Shown here piece after piece: positions 1 through 11,676 of a stretch of 64,000 nt of DNA. The stretch spans positions 5,580,001-5,644,000 of the forward strand of contig OY744465.1 of NCBI GenBank assembly GCA_963556145.1, in the 5' to 3' direction. How positions within the stretch are numbered: position 1 is the stretch's first letter; every line of letters begins with the position of its first letter. The position numbers and the translations under genes were made by a program. The stretch comes from Hygrocybe punicea (taxonomy: Eukaryota > Basidiomycota > Agaricomycetes > Agaricales > Hygrophoraceae). The notes beneath the pieces were generated by a model that worked only from the letters and a program-made list of their open reading frames with translations, ran no database searches and was not told the origin of the DNA.

Positions 1-123
1 CACGTTGAATGACGTGCGTCTTGTGCCTTCGAGGTGACGGCGATGAGGGTAACAAAGAGGGGCCAGCACCAGTACCAGCACCAGCACCAGCACCAATGCC
101 AGCACCGGCACCACCCCCGAGTA

Positions 124-385
124 CCTCGCGAGGGCCGAGCCCACGTCAATTGACGTCTATGGCCAACCTCGCGAGGTTAGGAAGGCAAAACATAGCACTG
201 GCACTAGCACCAGCACCAACAGTGCCAACGCCAGCACCGGCACTGGCACCACCCCCAAGTACCTTGCGAGGGCCGGGCCCCTATCAATTGACGTCGGCGG
301 CCAACCTCGCAAGGTTGGGAAGGCAAAACATACCTCATGAGGGCGAGGCCCATGTCAATTGACGTGGCCGGCTACCCTCACGAGG
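124..385. repeat. Three tandem palindromic units (CCTCGCGAGG / ACGTCAATTGACGT)
   Basis: Three units each hold a CCTCGCGAGG-like 10-mer, a central ACGTCAATTGACGT-like perfect palindrome, and a second CCTCGCGAGG-like 10-mer. Unit 1 has the exact forms at 124-133, 143-156 and 167-176. Units 2 (262-314) and 3 (333-385) carry one- or two-base variants. Between units lie CCAGCACCAG-type runs that read as Pro-Ala repeats, so an open frame at 9-362 is probably a by-product of the repeat. Origin unknown; it may be the end of a palindromic transposon. Confidence 0.8.
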
Positions 386-881
386 TAACAGAATGCCTGA
401 TCGGTGGTGAAACCACGGGTGTGCCCCCACTCACGGTTTGGCCATGAAACCATTCCCAAAATGCGTCAGGTTGCCCAAGACCCGTTCCGGGTATGGTTTA
501 CGAGGGTTCGGGTATGGTGTCATGCCACTCTAACCCTTACCCGACCCATGATGCACCCTGGTAGCCGCTCCACGGGCCCCAGTCCCACCCTCTCTCCCTC
601 CACTCTCTCTCCCCCCTCCCTGTTCCCTCCCTCTCTCCCCGATCTCTCCTGCCCCATTCTCACCCTCCCCTAGTGTCTAAGAGGTTTGAAAATTTATTTA
701 TGATTCAGAATGAGTACTCTTATAGTAGCTAATGTAGTGTCTAGGAGGCTCAAAAAATGTCTAGGAGGTTCGAAAAAGTGAAATAAAATAAAATATGTAG
801 CTTAAAAGACATGTGGATGCTCATTGAATGCTTGGAAAACATATCTATATGCTCCCAGAATATGGAACATCACCCGAGCCT
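386..881. other. No gene seen
   Basis: This stretch holds pyrimidine-rich sequence (a run of CTCTCTCCCTCC type near 590-660) and short repeats of a GGGTTCGGGTATGG-like word near 490-520. An AT-rich segment at 680-840 repeats 'GTCTAGGAGG' twice. I see no coding frame with recognisable content. Confidence 0.6.
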
Positions 882-1440
882 CTAGCGGAGCAACCTGGAG
901 GTGCAAAGATGACCCGGCATGCCCAGGACAATATGGTAATTAGTACTGATCGGGAAATGTATTGCAGAAGCTCTCGAGAGCCAGGCCTCTAAGGCCACTT
1001 TCCCATCACATAAGAACCCCCCCTTGAAGGCCGTGGGAACCTCCCCGAAGTCCTGCCTAAGGTGCTTCCTCGCCTTAGGAGCGAGCACGTCTTTTAGGCA
1101 ACGCGACGCATGACAATACAGGAGAGTTGTTGGGTTTGGAGGGTCTGGGTTCCGGTGCGGAACCGTCCAAAATGGTGCCGCGATTTTCGGCAACATCACG
1201 TTGACGGTCGACGTTGTCCACAATGTGGACATAGACGGTGAAAGTTTGTTCGAGGACGTTATCAGTGAGTCTGAAACTGGAGGGAACATCTTGTATCTCA
1301 ACGGTCGCTGACGCGCTGACGCGTTGCAGACATTCCCGAGTCGGAACCAGTCTGTGACGTCGTTTGTAACAGGTCAGGTAGACGAAGCCGTATGGACTCG
1401 TGTACTGGATGTCGGCTGCGGCTCATACATGAAGAAAAAC
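882..1440 (-). pseudogene. Fragment of a DIRS-type Gag gene (left of the Helitron)
   Basis: On the minus strand the frame around 1120-1310 reads EIQDV...ESF-like residues followed by RGTILDGS and PSKPNNSP. This matches the Gag of the DIRS-like element at 21560-21790 (LEIQDVLTGLG ... GTVLDSS). An 8-bp direct duplication (CGTCAGCG, about 1305-1320) shifts the frame just before EIQDV. Several stops follow towards 882, so nothing here can be translated. The segment 1090-1440 also matches 10085-10345, on the far side of the Helitron, in the same orientation. It is a dead fragment; how far it extends below 1090 is unclear. Confidence 0.65.
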
Positions 1441-2097
1441 AGGGACTGTCGTCATTGCGTCCATCGGCGCCCCTTTTGAATGAAAGGAGTCATGTCATCA
1501 TCATGATCTACGGGACACCGATCAAAGGTTATTCAGCAAAAACAGTTCCGCGATCAACGGCTCTGGGAGGAGAGGGGTCGGGATGTTTTTCAGCCGTTTC
1601 TTGTTTTGTAAGCCTCGCTTTTGTTCTTGGACTCGTTTATGCCGAATCACATCGAATTTACCGCATTTTTCCACATCAAAAGTTTTGTAGACGGTGATGA
1701 CCTGCATATCCACGAAGTTCAATGGGCGCCGAGGTTTTCAGAAGAGCAACAGAATTCGGATGTGGTATATCAAAGGAGTTCGAATGTGGTGGGTTCGTTT
1801 TGGGTACGGGTAGTGGCAACTTACGATTATGGTGGCAGTATGTCCACAGCCATCGAATATACTACAGAGGTTAATTTATCTTGTCATGTAATGCGGGCTG
1901 GTGGCTTATGTACATGTGCAGGACAACATGTGGCAACAGTGGAAGGGAAGGAGTGGGACTCGTTAACGTGAGAGGAAAAGGTTCAAGGGTGCTTTCATTC
2001 ATGAGGACGGATTTATTGAACAATTTTTGGCACAAGGAGATGGTACAAGAAAGTGGAGAGACGAGGGGAGGATTTTTATTACAGGTTTTCATCATTT

Positions 2098-3362
2098 TCA
2101 CAATCTTTGTTTCTTTTTCCCTTTGACGTTGTCATCAATGTCAAAAGGGTCCTTTTTTAAGAGACGTTTCTTGGTGGGTGACTGAGGGCTGCATGTGGGA
2201 GCCAGGACGACTCGGAGGGACACGATGTCAGCGACAAAAACATCACAGCTGGGGCGGTTTTTTTCTCGCACCACGTATTTTTGAATAGTGAAACGAGCGG
2301 CGACGGTCGCTCCTTTCAAGTTGTCAACATAATCTCGTGGACTGATGAGGTCGCAGTCAATGTTAAAGGCAGGTAGAGGTTTGACGAAGTAAAGGCCTTG
2401 CATGCCATTGAGTGCATTATGGGCTTCATCACTGTCGACAGGCCAGTCAGACAGTTTCATTTCGTCCGTGAAGTCGGCGTCACCACTATTTTTTGAGTCG
2501 TCGTCCTCGTTTGAAGTATATGAGCATCGCTGTTGATGAGGTGAGGTTTTAATTCAAGTCAGGGCAAATACGGCTCACATGAAAGGGCTGATGTCGCAAT
2601 CTGAGTTTGGTCATGCCGCCGTCGCCTTCCTTAATGATGCCTTCACTGATTGATCCGGGATTTTTCGTGGCACTCATGAGTTTTCGAATCGTCGTGACGG
2701 CGGTGTTGAAGTCTTCCATGAGTGCAGGCGAGGTGATGGGACCGCCCGTGCAAGTGAGTTTAATGTCAGCAAATCTTTTAGCGCCACCAACGTTTCCTCG
2801 CCACATCGCGTCTGGCATCATCCAAAAGTCATCCTCCGTAATGTGCATGAGGAGGGTTAATTCGGCTGACTCTGTGGTGTTGCCGGGCATGCTGGGCAAG
2901 ATGGGGGCCGTGATACTTTCGGTGTGATCTTGCTCATGTGCAACCAGCCGAAGGCTTCGGCCATCTCTTATCCAACTGAGTGAACGACTAACTTCAGGAT
3001 CACCCAAATACAAACACGAGGCAATAAGGGCGGTGCGCCAAAGCTCGAGTTTGTTGTTTTGTTGATCAGCGGATCCAGGTGTGAGAGAGGAAGGGATGGC
3101 ATGGACTCGGATGCTATTTAAGTCGTCAACAAAACAAGATAAAGCGTTCGGGCATGAAATTGACATACTTTACTTGGTTGGAGATTCCTGTGCTGCATTC
3201 TGCAAAGTCTGCATGGGAAGCAGGTTGTTTGTCAGGCGGTTCTTTGTCTGGCAGCAGCTCGGTGGAACCGAACGAAGTGGAGGTTGTCTTCCGAGGCATC
3301 AGAGTGCGACGTCTGCATTTTTTTCGGCGCGTGTTATAAGGCTGATGGATAAACGTTGTCAC
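2098..3362 (-). CDS. Unknown three-exon protein encoded divergently inside the Helitron (386 aa)
   Basis: The best model is complement(join(2098..2529, 2579..3113, 3169..3362)). Introns are 49 and 55 nt with GTGAGC...CAG and GTATGT...TAG borders, and phases agree through all joins to give 386 residues. The N-terminus is basic (KKCRRR). The middle has LELWRTALIASCLYLGDP and a segment TCTGGPITSPALMEDFN. The C-terminal part reads GLYFVKPLPAF...LKGATVAARFTIQKYVV...ADIVSLRVV and ends in a Lys-rich tail (KGKKKQRL). That C-terminal stretch alternates like a beta-barrel and could be an OB-fold single-strand DNA-binding domain; this is inference only. It starts 133 bp from the helicase start and points away from it, so a shared promoter is likely. 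The gene has no stops or frame breaks in this model, unlike the helicase. Confidence 0.7.
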
Positions 3363-3495
3363 AGATAAGTTTGAGTTTGAGTAAGCCCCGTCTCATCTTG
3401 TCGTCATTTGCAGTTGGCGTCATTATCTCGTCATGTCCAAAAATGTTTCACCGTCACTTGAGTGACTTGGTCTCTACGACGTTTCTTGGATTAAA

Positions 3496-6400
3496 ATGCT
3501 GGTTGCAGACGATCTACGACATCTGACGTTGCGCGAATTGTTGGCTCTTTCGCGAGGGTCCATACAATTTTGTCGTGGTGAACGAAACAGGGAAGCGGTC
3601 GTGCGGCGAATAATAGCTATCGGGTCACCATCATTGCACGAGCATCTTCAAAAAGTTGCCAATGGGAAATGTCTGCGTGCCAATCAAGTCAAGGACATCA
3701 AGATGTTGCAATGGAAACGAAAAGTGGAGGAAGCATACGAACAAAGGCGAAAGCTCATCAAGATCGACCGAAATTATGGGCATGGGGACTCATCACGATT
3801 CCTCGACTTGCCTACAGAAACGGAATTGCATGACTGTTACCGGCATTTCTACTGTGCAACATCCAACGAAGCCGTTCGGATGGGAATTTGCGCAGTTTGT
3901 GCTCGCAAGCTTAGCGTGAAAGAGGAGAGTTTGTGTCAATTTCGATTAACGGATTTGGACAATACACATCGGTTGGTTCCCAAATGCCCTCACCCCGCAC
4001 AAGATCTGTTCCATGGTCGTTTACTCCAGCCCCAAGCTGTCGAAGCAGGTCCAATGATGTCAAATACATGGTTAACGGTGTGTCGCGAATGTGTTGGTTC
4101 CTTGAGGGACTGCCGAGATCTTCCTCCACCATTGTCATTGGCGAATCGATTGTGGATAGGTGAGATTCCATGCGAGTTGGAATGTCTCTCGTTTGCGGAA
4201 CAAATGCTGGTCGCACTGTACTACCCCCGAGTATACGTCTTCAAGCTTTTCCCTAAAGTCAGTTTCCAAGGAATCGAGCAAGACACGTTACAACGTGCGA
4301 TGGGTGGAACCGTGAGCACGTACGATCTAGATGTCGAGGGAGCAAGTGCCATGATTGAAGGAGAGCTTTTACCTCGCAAACTCCGCATCTTGGCCAGTGT
4401 ACTGTCAATAACATTCGTCGGCACATCGGTGGTTCCTAAGACATGGCTGCGATCCACATTCAAGGTACGACGACACGCCGTACATGACGTGTTGCGGTGG
4501 TTGAAGAGTCATAATGCCAAATATTATGGGCGAATAAATGTCTTGATGGAAAATCTTTCCGAGCTCCCCGAAGACGAGGTGCCTGAAGAAGTGCTAGGTC
4601 TTGTGCGACACACTGTGGATCTTGGGGTTTTGGACGAGGAGAACAGAGGATATGTGCCTTCCCATGATGATCCTCTCACAGGTATGATCTCTAACACTAA
4701 CGAGATTTTGATTATTCAGCGTTTTTAAGTAGTAAACGTTCAAACGGGCGAGTCCCAAAAGAAGGGTGATGGAAAGGAAGGTGCGAGCCATCGTGTGGAT
4801 GATCATCGAAGACCATAACAGATAGAAAACTGTTTTAGGTCCTGAAGTGATTCCGTTGCACGTCTCAGGAGCAGTAGACATGGATTTGACGAGGATGACG
4901 AGTTCGGAGATGATGATGTGGGGTCTCGCCAATTTATGGTCAAAAGGTAAAGAAGGGGGCTATGTGATTAAGCATGGACGACAACCGGTGTCTGATTTTG
5001 GCACTCCTCTTTCTGCAAATAAACAACCGATGCGCGCATTATCTTTTGACAAGCCAAACTTTTTCGAAAAAGCCTTTCCATGCCTCTTTCCCTATGGCAC
5101 CGGTGGAATTGAAGCAGACCGGGAAACGCAGCTGGATTTTCGACAACATGTCAAGTGGGCGCTTGCATATCATGACCGAAGATTTCGGAGACACGAGACT
5201 TTCCCTTTCGTTGCCTTCGGAATCTTGCAACGACGTCAAGCACTAGCGACAGCTCGTGTCCAAATAAATAGGAGTGACTTTCAACGCGACGCGACGATTT
5301 TGATGGGGTTGACACCAGAACATTTACAACAAGCGGCGAGGGAAGAAGACGCGAATCTTCCCATCGTTGATCCTGCTGTCAAGAAGATTCGTCGCCACGT
5401 ACATGGAGCTGTGAGCAGAGTTCAAGGAACTGATCAAGCACGTTATCAGCTAAGAAGTCAAATTTGGTCGACTGCTCTGTTTCATGGTCCTCCTTCAGTG
5501 TGGATGACTATTAATCCAAGTGACCTTCATGATCCCATACTCCAGGTTTTCGCCGGAGAGGACATCGTCCTCGACCGTTTCATTGCTAGTGCAGGACCCG
5601 ATCGGAAACGATGTGCGCAGAATGTTGCTAATGATCCTTATGCGGCGGCAAGATTCTTCCATTTTATTATTCAGGCGACACTTGACCATCTGTTACAAAT
5701 TAAAGTTCACGATAACAAGATCAACACAGGGAAAGGGATCCTGGGAGAAGTAGCGGCATATTTTGGCGCTGTGGAGTCGCAAGGACGAGCAACCCTACAT
5801 CTTCATATCCTTCTCTGGCTAAAACATACGCCATCTTTTGATGAATGGGCGGAGCTTCTCAAGACAGAATCATTCCGTGAACGAGTCGTCCGTTACATTG
5901 ACCACAACTTCCGTGCATATTTACCGGGACTCGAATCACCTGACAGCGTTAAAAACTTGCCAAAGGAAAACGATCTTAGCTACAGTCGGCCACTGGATCC
6001 ATCTCATGCACGATACGCAAACGAATTGAAGATTTTCGAGCTGAAATTGGCACGAATGGAACAGATTCACACGTGTAAAGTGCGGCGATGCCTTCAATAC
6101 AATAAGGAAGGCATTCTCGTTTGCAAGAGGCGTGCTCCTTTGGAAATCGCTCATGCAAATTACATCACTCCAGAAGGCCGTTGGGGTTGCAAACGATTGC
6201 ATCCTTTTGTCAATGGATGGGTTCCAGGAATTCTTGTCAACGTCCGCTGTAATAATGATGGAAAGCTGCTCACAAATGGGAGGGATACGAACAACATCAC
6301 TTATTATGTGACCACATATACGGCTAAAAAGCAAGATCGCGAATCAAACCTTTCCGCCGTCTTAGCAGATGGATTCGCTTACCACTTATCGCACCCAAAC

Positions 6401-9400
6401 CCTCGATACATCCAAGACATCCGGGCTCAGCAACGTCTTCTAATGTTTCGACTTGTACATGCCATTAATCGTGAACAACAAATTGCCGGTCCGATGGTCA
6501 TTTCTTATCTGATGGGATGGGGTGATGTCTATAGATCCCACACGTATTCACATATCTATTGGTCTTCTTTCGTAACGTCTCTGTTGGGAGCACATCCAAA
6601 TTTAATGAGGTTAGTCAAATTTCTAGCATGTTGAATGTCAACTGAAGGTTTAAAGTAGCCACAAATCATGTCCCACTCAAGACGAGAGCAGGTTTGGTTT
6701 GTATTAGGGATAACGTCTACTTGTATATTGACACGTCGTATGTTTATGATAGTGTGATGCATGATGGTCTTACAGGAGAGGCGGCACCTGATTCGTGCAA
6801 GGAAGCTGAGATGGAGGTCAGTTTGACATGCTACAGTGATTGGTAGGGGCTCACCAATTGGACGCAGTTGGCTGGTGATGTCATCACTTTGGAAGTGGAC
6901 GTTAATGGTCACTTTTTCCCAAAGAGTCAAGTAACTGATTACCGATGTCGTGGAGAGCAGTTAAAAGATTTTAATGTTTTGGATTTTTTCGTACACACCT
7001 ACGAAGTCGACGATGAAAATGGTATTTGTGGTGACGAGTCACAGTGTAGAGGTCGTCCGAGGCATCTCCGCGTGCCATACCTGGAGAGTCATCCCAAAAA
7101 ATCGCGAAGTTACCGAGTGCTCAGACCTGACAACCACAGAAACCTACCAGATATCGTAGGACGTTGGTTCCCGCGTCGAGATGACGAAGAAAGATCTGAT
7201 TACTACGCCGCTTGCATGTTAATGCTTTTGAAGCCATGGCGGACCTTGGAAACTGATTTAAAGCTGGCGAATGAATCATGGACAGCCGCATTTGAGATGT
7301 TTGTAAAAGGATGTGAACCCCGCACGACGTTCGTCCTCTCAGCGATACAATATTTCCATGAATGCGATATTGCAGCCAAGAAAGACTTCAAGAAAGCAGG
7401 CAGGCAATGTATCCCTCCGGACGACGTGGAAAACGAAATTGATGACGACATGGACCTCCCGGAGTCTACAGTAAACATGGATGATGACGTGACGGAGGAG
7501 GATGTGATGGCATTCAAAAATGCTCAAAAGTCAAGAAAGGAGGAGATCAATGGATGTTTGGCGATCGAATTGGCGAAGAAGGCTAATTATTTTGAGATGG
7601 TTGATGATATTTGGCCAAGAACCCCGAAAAGAGCTGTTAACGCTGATGAACGAGACCTGCAGAAACTGGAGCAGTGGAAGAACGCCTTACAGGCGAATGT
7701 GGCTCTAGAAAATCAGTTTTCGAGGGGAGATGGGCAGGATGTGAGAGCAGAAGAAGGACCATGGGTGCGACCGATTGATGCTTCAGGACTTTCCGACATG
7801 GATGAAAGTTCCGGTGTCATAGCAAATGATATCGCGATTGATACCGATCAAAGGGAACAGCTGACTGAGGATCAGCAACGTGCGCATGACATTATCGTGT
7901 GGCATCTCCGAGAGACCCTAGCAGGCACACGACCTCCACCCCTGCGTATGATAATATATGGAGAAGGGGGGACAGGAAAATCGGTTGTGATTCGTGCCGT
8001 CACACGGACTTTCCGTGACTATGATGTCGAGCACTGGTTAATCAAGTCCGCGTACACTGCCATCGCCGCTTCACAGATTGATGGTAAAACGACACACCAT
8101 ATAGGCCACATGTCAGCGAATCGGAGTGCTGTGTTGTCAGTGTTGGCAAAAAAGAAGATTCAACTCTTTTGGAAAGAATTTCGATATCTTTTCATTGACG
8201 AGTTTTCAATGTTAGGAAAGACATTTATGAGCGCACTGTCGCGAAACATTGGGATCAGGAAAGCAAGTGGGGTAGAGTCAGAGATGAATTCGTTTGGAGG
8301 GATCAATGTCATACTTTCTGGCAATCTACATCAATTTCCTCCCGTGGCCACCTCACGAACAGAAGCACTCTTTTACAAATCGTCTACATCCGACAAGCTC
8401 GAAGCACAACTCGGCCGCAAAATCTATGAAGAATTCAGAACTGTCGTAATTTTGAAGACACAGAAACGAGTGACGGATCCGGTTTGGCGAGATTTCTTGC
8501 AGCATCTACGACATGGTGATGTTCACAAGCAACATCTAGACATGCTACGGACATTAATCATTGGCGAACCTCAATGTATCCCCACAAATCTTCAAACGAC
8601 TGAATGGCAAGACGCCGTACTCGTCACGCCTCGCCACGCGGTGAGAGAGCGATGGAATTCAGCCGCTGTTCGGAGGTACTGCAGGGATCATGGTGAAACT
8701 CTTTACGTGGTGACTGCAGAGGATAGAACACGCGATCGTCCACTCACGTGTCAGGAACAGATTGCATTAGCGGGACGGGAGGGCAAAGCTCGTAACAGCC
8801 AGAAAGACTTGCCGGAAACCATCGAGATCGCAAAAGGTATGAAAGTGATGATTACAACCAACATCGAGATGGATTTGGACATCGCGAATGGTGCTCGAGG
8901 AGAGATCGTTGAGATCAAGCTCCACCCCGATGAGCCCAATCCAAGGGCGGAGCCCATAGTACACTTAGAGCGTGTACCCGTGTACGTTTTAGTGAGATTG
9001 GACAGGACACGTGCGAAACCACTGGAGGGTTTACAGTCTCGAATAATTCCCATCGAGCCTAGGAAGTGCCGCATGCAAATCAAGACCAAAGAAGGGTCGA
9101 GCACATTAAACAAGACCGTAACTCGGCTGCAATTTCCCATGACACCAAGTTACGCGTTCACGGATTACCGAGCGCAGGGTCAAACGATCCCATATGTAAT
9201 CGTTGACATTAAGTGTCCGCCGGCACCTGGCAACTTGACCCTCTTCAATTTGTACGTGGCGTTGTCGAGGAGTACGGGATGACAAAACATTCGTTTGTTA
9301 CGGGATTTTGAAGATAACCAATTTTTGCAGTCACATGTAACAGATCTCCATGAGGAAGACAAGAGGCTGGCAGATCTGGATGAAGAGACAAAAGTGTGGT

Positions 9401-9426
9401 GGATGAAGATGACAGAAAGGGAGTGA
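3496..9426 (+). CDS. Helitron Rep/PIF1-type helicase, with a premature stop near the C-terminus
   Basis: This is the transposase of rolling-circle transposons. Exon 1 is 3496..4681 and exon 2 is 4839..6609 (GTATGA...TTTTAG intron, phase kept). Exon 3 begins near 6780-6847; that join is uncertain because an in-frame TAG sits at 6844. Exon 1 carries the Cys-rich N-terminal region and the LANRLWIGEIP...LSFAEQ motif usual before Helitron Rep domains. Exon 2 has the HUH motif (TLHLHILLW, about 5790-5815) and the catalytic-tyrosine segment YYVTTYTAKK (about 6301-6330). Exon 3 is a PIF1-like SF1 helicase: Walker A GEGGTGKS (7960-7983), Walker B FIDEFSM, GNLHQFPP, and FTDYRAQGQT...LYVALSRS. A TGA at 9280-9282 interrupts this last motif. 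The same frame continues QNIRLLRDF, as the family does, to a TGA at 9424-9426. The last 48 codons are therefore lost. Confidence 0.88.
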
Positions 9427-9605
9427 CCCGATGTAAAGTATGAGAAATGTGGATGTGATTTACTGCAGATAACGTACATAAGCAATCATTTTATTCAAGA
9501 GAAGGTTGGAGGGGAACTCGTTAACACCAGGCCAACCAAAAACCCTTCGCGTCTCTCTTCTGATCATGATGATGTCAACGTTCTCTGGAACGCCAAAGTT
9601 AGCGC

Positions 9606-10345
9606 TTGACGGGTGCCGGCGCCTGCGTTTTGATTCGAGGGGAAGTGAGAGAAGACCGTGAGCTCAGTGTCTCGTCATTGAGCGGTCTGTATAGGAACCG
9701 GCCGGTCGTATTGAATGATCCACTGATGCATGGATTCCAGGAACGCGGGCAACGACACGCTAACGTGTTTTTCATAATCGAACATGGTGAAGTTCGAAGG
9801 TGCATCCCACGAGAAGCTTTGTCGACACGGAGACAGGAAAAAAGGGGGCACCGCATGGAGTTGAGGAGGGATGACTGACGGAACTTGAACTCTCGCGAGA
9901 CGCTTTCGAGTGTTGGCAAGGTCTGCTGCACTGAAACAGAAAATCAGGACAGTTCAAGCTCTTATTGGATGACCCACGGCAATGCCTTGAGGTCTACCTT
10001 GGGTTTGGTTGACGACTCCACCTCTCCGTCATCACTGCGGCTTTGCGGTCGCTTACTCGCGATAGGAGCGTGCACATCTTTTTGTGGGAATGACAACGCG
10101 ACGTGTGACGATACATGTCACCATCCAGGAGAGTTGTTGGGTTTGAAGGGTCTGGGTTCCGGCGACGAATGTTCGTTCGATTTACCAACCTGTATCTCAA
10201 AGGTCGCTGTCGGCTTGAAGATATTCCCGAGTCGCGACCGGTCTGTGACGCTGTTTGTAACAGGTCGGGTAGACGAAGCCGTGTAGACTCGTGTACTGGA
10301 CGGGATGTTGGCTGCGGCTCATACATGAAGAAATCGTGGGACTGT
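9606..10345 (-). pseudogene. Fragment of a DIRS-type Gag gene (right of the Helitron)
   Basis: On the minus strand, from 10345 down, the pieces follow the same order as in the DIRS element at 21.5-28.8 kb. They are EIQ near 10200, PSNPTTL/KPNNSP near 10140, STKPKVDLKALPWVIQ near 9990, then QQTLPTLESVSRE and SSLLNS near 9900. A TAA follows WVIQ where the other copy has Glu, and the frame changes several times. The segment 10085-10345 is a direct repeat of 1090-1440. The fragment is dead. Confidence 0.7.
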
Positions 10346-10527
10346 GATACGGAACGATCGGACTATGTCCGCTATTGACGTTTATTTACGATATCCAACC
10401 CCGATGCGCTTCTTTTCCAAGGGTCAGCAACCTTGCAAGCAAGGTAACTTGGCGCAACTCGTGCTAATTTAAATTTTCTGGGGGCAAAATCAATGCAAAG
10501 CCCCTTTTTTATATTACTTTTCACTCC

Positions 10528-10860
10528 ATGTCATCTTCAAAAAAGCCTCCTGGTGGTCGTGCTGCTGATAGCTTTATTGAAGAACACTTTGCAAAGCAAG
10601 GCCACAAGCATCCCACCACGAAACGATGGCAGATGAAGTGTAACTACTGCCAGACATCAGAGAGGGGGATGGATTAGGTCCGGAGGTCGATATAGCTGAA
10701 GTGTACAACCTAGCAGAGTTGGATGGCATTAAAAAGGGTGTTGTACCTCTCAGCCAAGAGGAGGAGAGTTCAGTTCACGGAGACAAAGGACCTGGTGGAG
10801 AGGAATGGGATTCAAAATCTCTGTTACTATCCCTTGGCTTGTAGCTACAGATGTCCTAGA
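10528..10860 (+). pseudogene. hAT-type transposase N-terminal relic (BED-like start)
   Basis: An ATG at 10528 opens a frame with GGRAADSFIEEHFAKQGHK, then KRWQMKCNYC, which looks like the first half of a BED zinc finger at the start of fungal hAT transposases. A stop follows after about 45 codons. Further short in-frame pieces (VYNLAELDGIKKG, VPLSQEEESS) run to about 10840. The rest of the transposase is missing, so this is an internally deleted remnant. Confidence is limited because only one CxxC is visible. Confidence 0.45.
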
Positions 10861-11132
10861 AAATGAAAAACGGCTGTCGCCAGTTGCGCCAGTGTCGCCA
10901 GCATTCGCCAACCCCTCCCCAACTATGTTTTGCCGCGCCGGCGCTTGGCGCTTGCTTGTTCGAGTTTTGCCCACAACACTATGCAGAAGAGAAAGCGACG
11001 CGTTGAACGCCGCCTAATAATATTTTGGTGTTATTTGTCTTTGTTGATTCTTTTCCTCTTAGTCAAAACCGCGATGACTCGTAATTAGTGCGTTTTAGCC
11101 CTTTCCTCTTCTTCCCCCAGTCTTCCAACGCA

Positions 11133-11676
11133 ATGACATACGCTTACGCTCCCAGACCAATCCAATACACCTCCCCAGTTCCTCCTTTTCCCTCTTACCC
11201 CTCCGGTGGTTTCAATATTAATGGTTATCAGTCCCTTTACGCCGGAAGTACACCCTATGCACCTCCACTAGAGGTATATCCTACTGATAGACCTGGGTAT
11301 CCTGCCGATATACCTGGGTATCCTATCACCAATGTGCCCCCGAGCACTCTTGTGAATGCTCGCCACAGCTCGGTGCCCGCGCAGTATTATCCGTACCCTG
11401 CCAACGCAGTTTACAGCGTTCCACCAGCTAGTAGCTACTTGCATCATGTACGCATGTCACTTGTATTTCACCTCCCGTTCAACCCCTGCTGACTTGCGTG
11501 CTGGTTTTAACAAGGCCCGTCCCACTCACATTCAAGTTGTCCGACGTCGCCACAGTGACATGTCCATCTGGGATCGAATATTGCGCTTTCTTGGACTGTA
11601 TCATAAGCCAAGATACGTTGATACCCGCACAGGTCGGGCGGTCGACAGGCGGGGTAGACGTATCTACAAGATCTAG
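11133..11676 (+). CDS. Pro/Tyr-rich small protein with basic C-terminus (158 aa)
   Basis: The model is join(11133..11447, 11515..11676), with a 67-nt GTACGC...ACAAG intron and phase 0 at the join. The start chosen is the ATG at 11133, the first ATG in the frame. The first exon encodes a Pro-, Tyr- and Ser-rich segment (YAPRPIQYTSPVPPFPSYP; two GYP repeats of PGYPADIPGYP type). The second exon encodes a conserved-looking basic tail: SIWDRILRFLGLYHKPRYVD, TGRAVDRRGRRIYKI. No signal peptide or membrane segment is visible. I do not recognise a function. The compact tail after a low-complexity region suggests a short functional motif at the C-terminus. Confidence 0.7.

Larger units (their letters stand above)
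1450..9600 (+). mobile_element. Helitron (approximate limits)
   Basis: The unit is defined by the Rep/helicase gene at 3496-9426 and the divergent gene at 2098-3362. The limits given are only where flanking DIRS-Gag-like sequence stops (about 1445) and restarts (about 9606). I could not settle the expected 5' TC and 3' CTRR-with-hairpin ends, so both borders are uncertain by some hundreds of bases. The nonsense codon in the helicase suggests this copy no longer makes a full-length protein. Confidence 0.6.

Noticed and set aside
9..362. A Pro-Ala-rich 117-residue protein
   Set aside because: The frame is made of CCAGCACCAG runs and palindromic units; no splice sites or conserved part.
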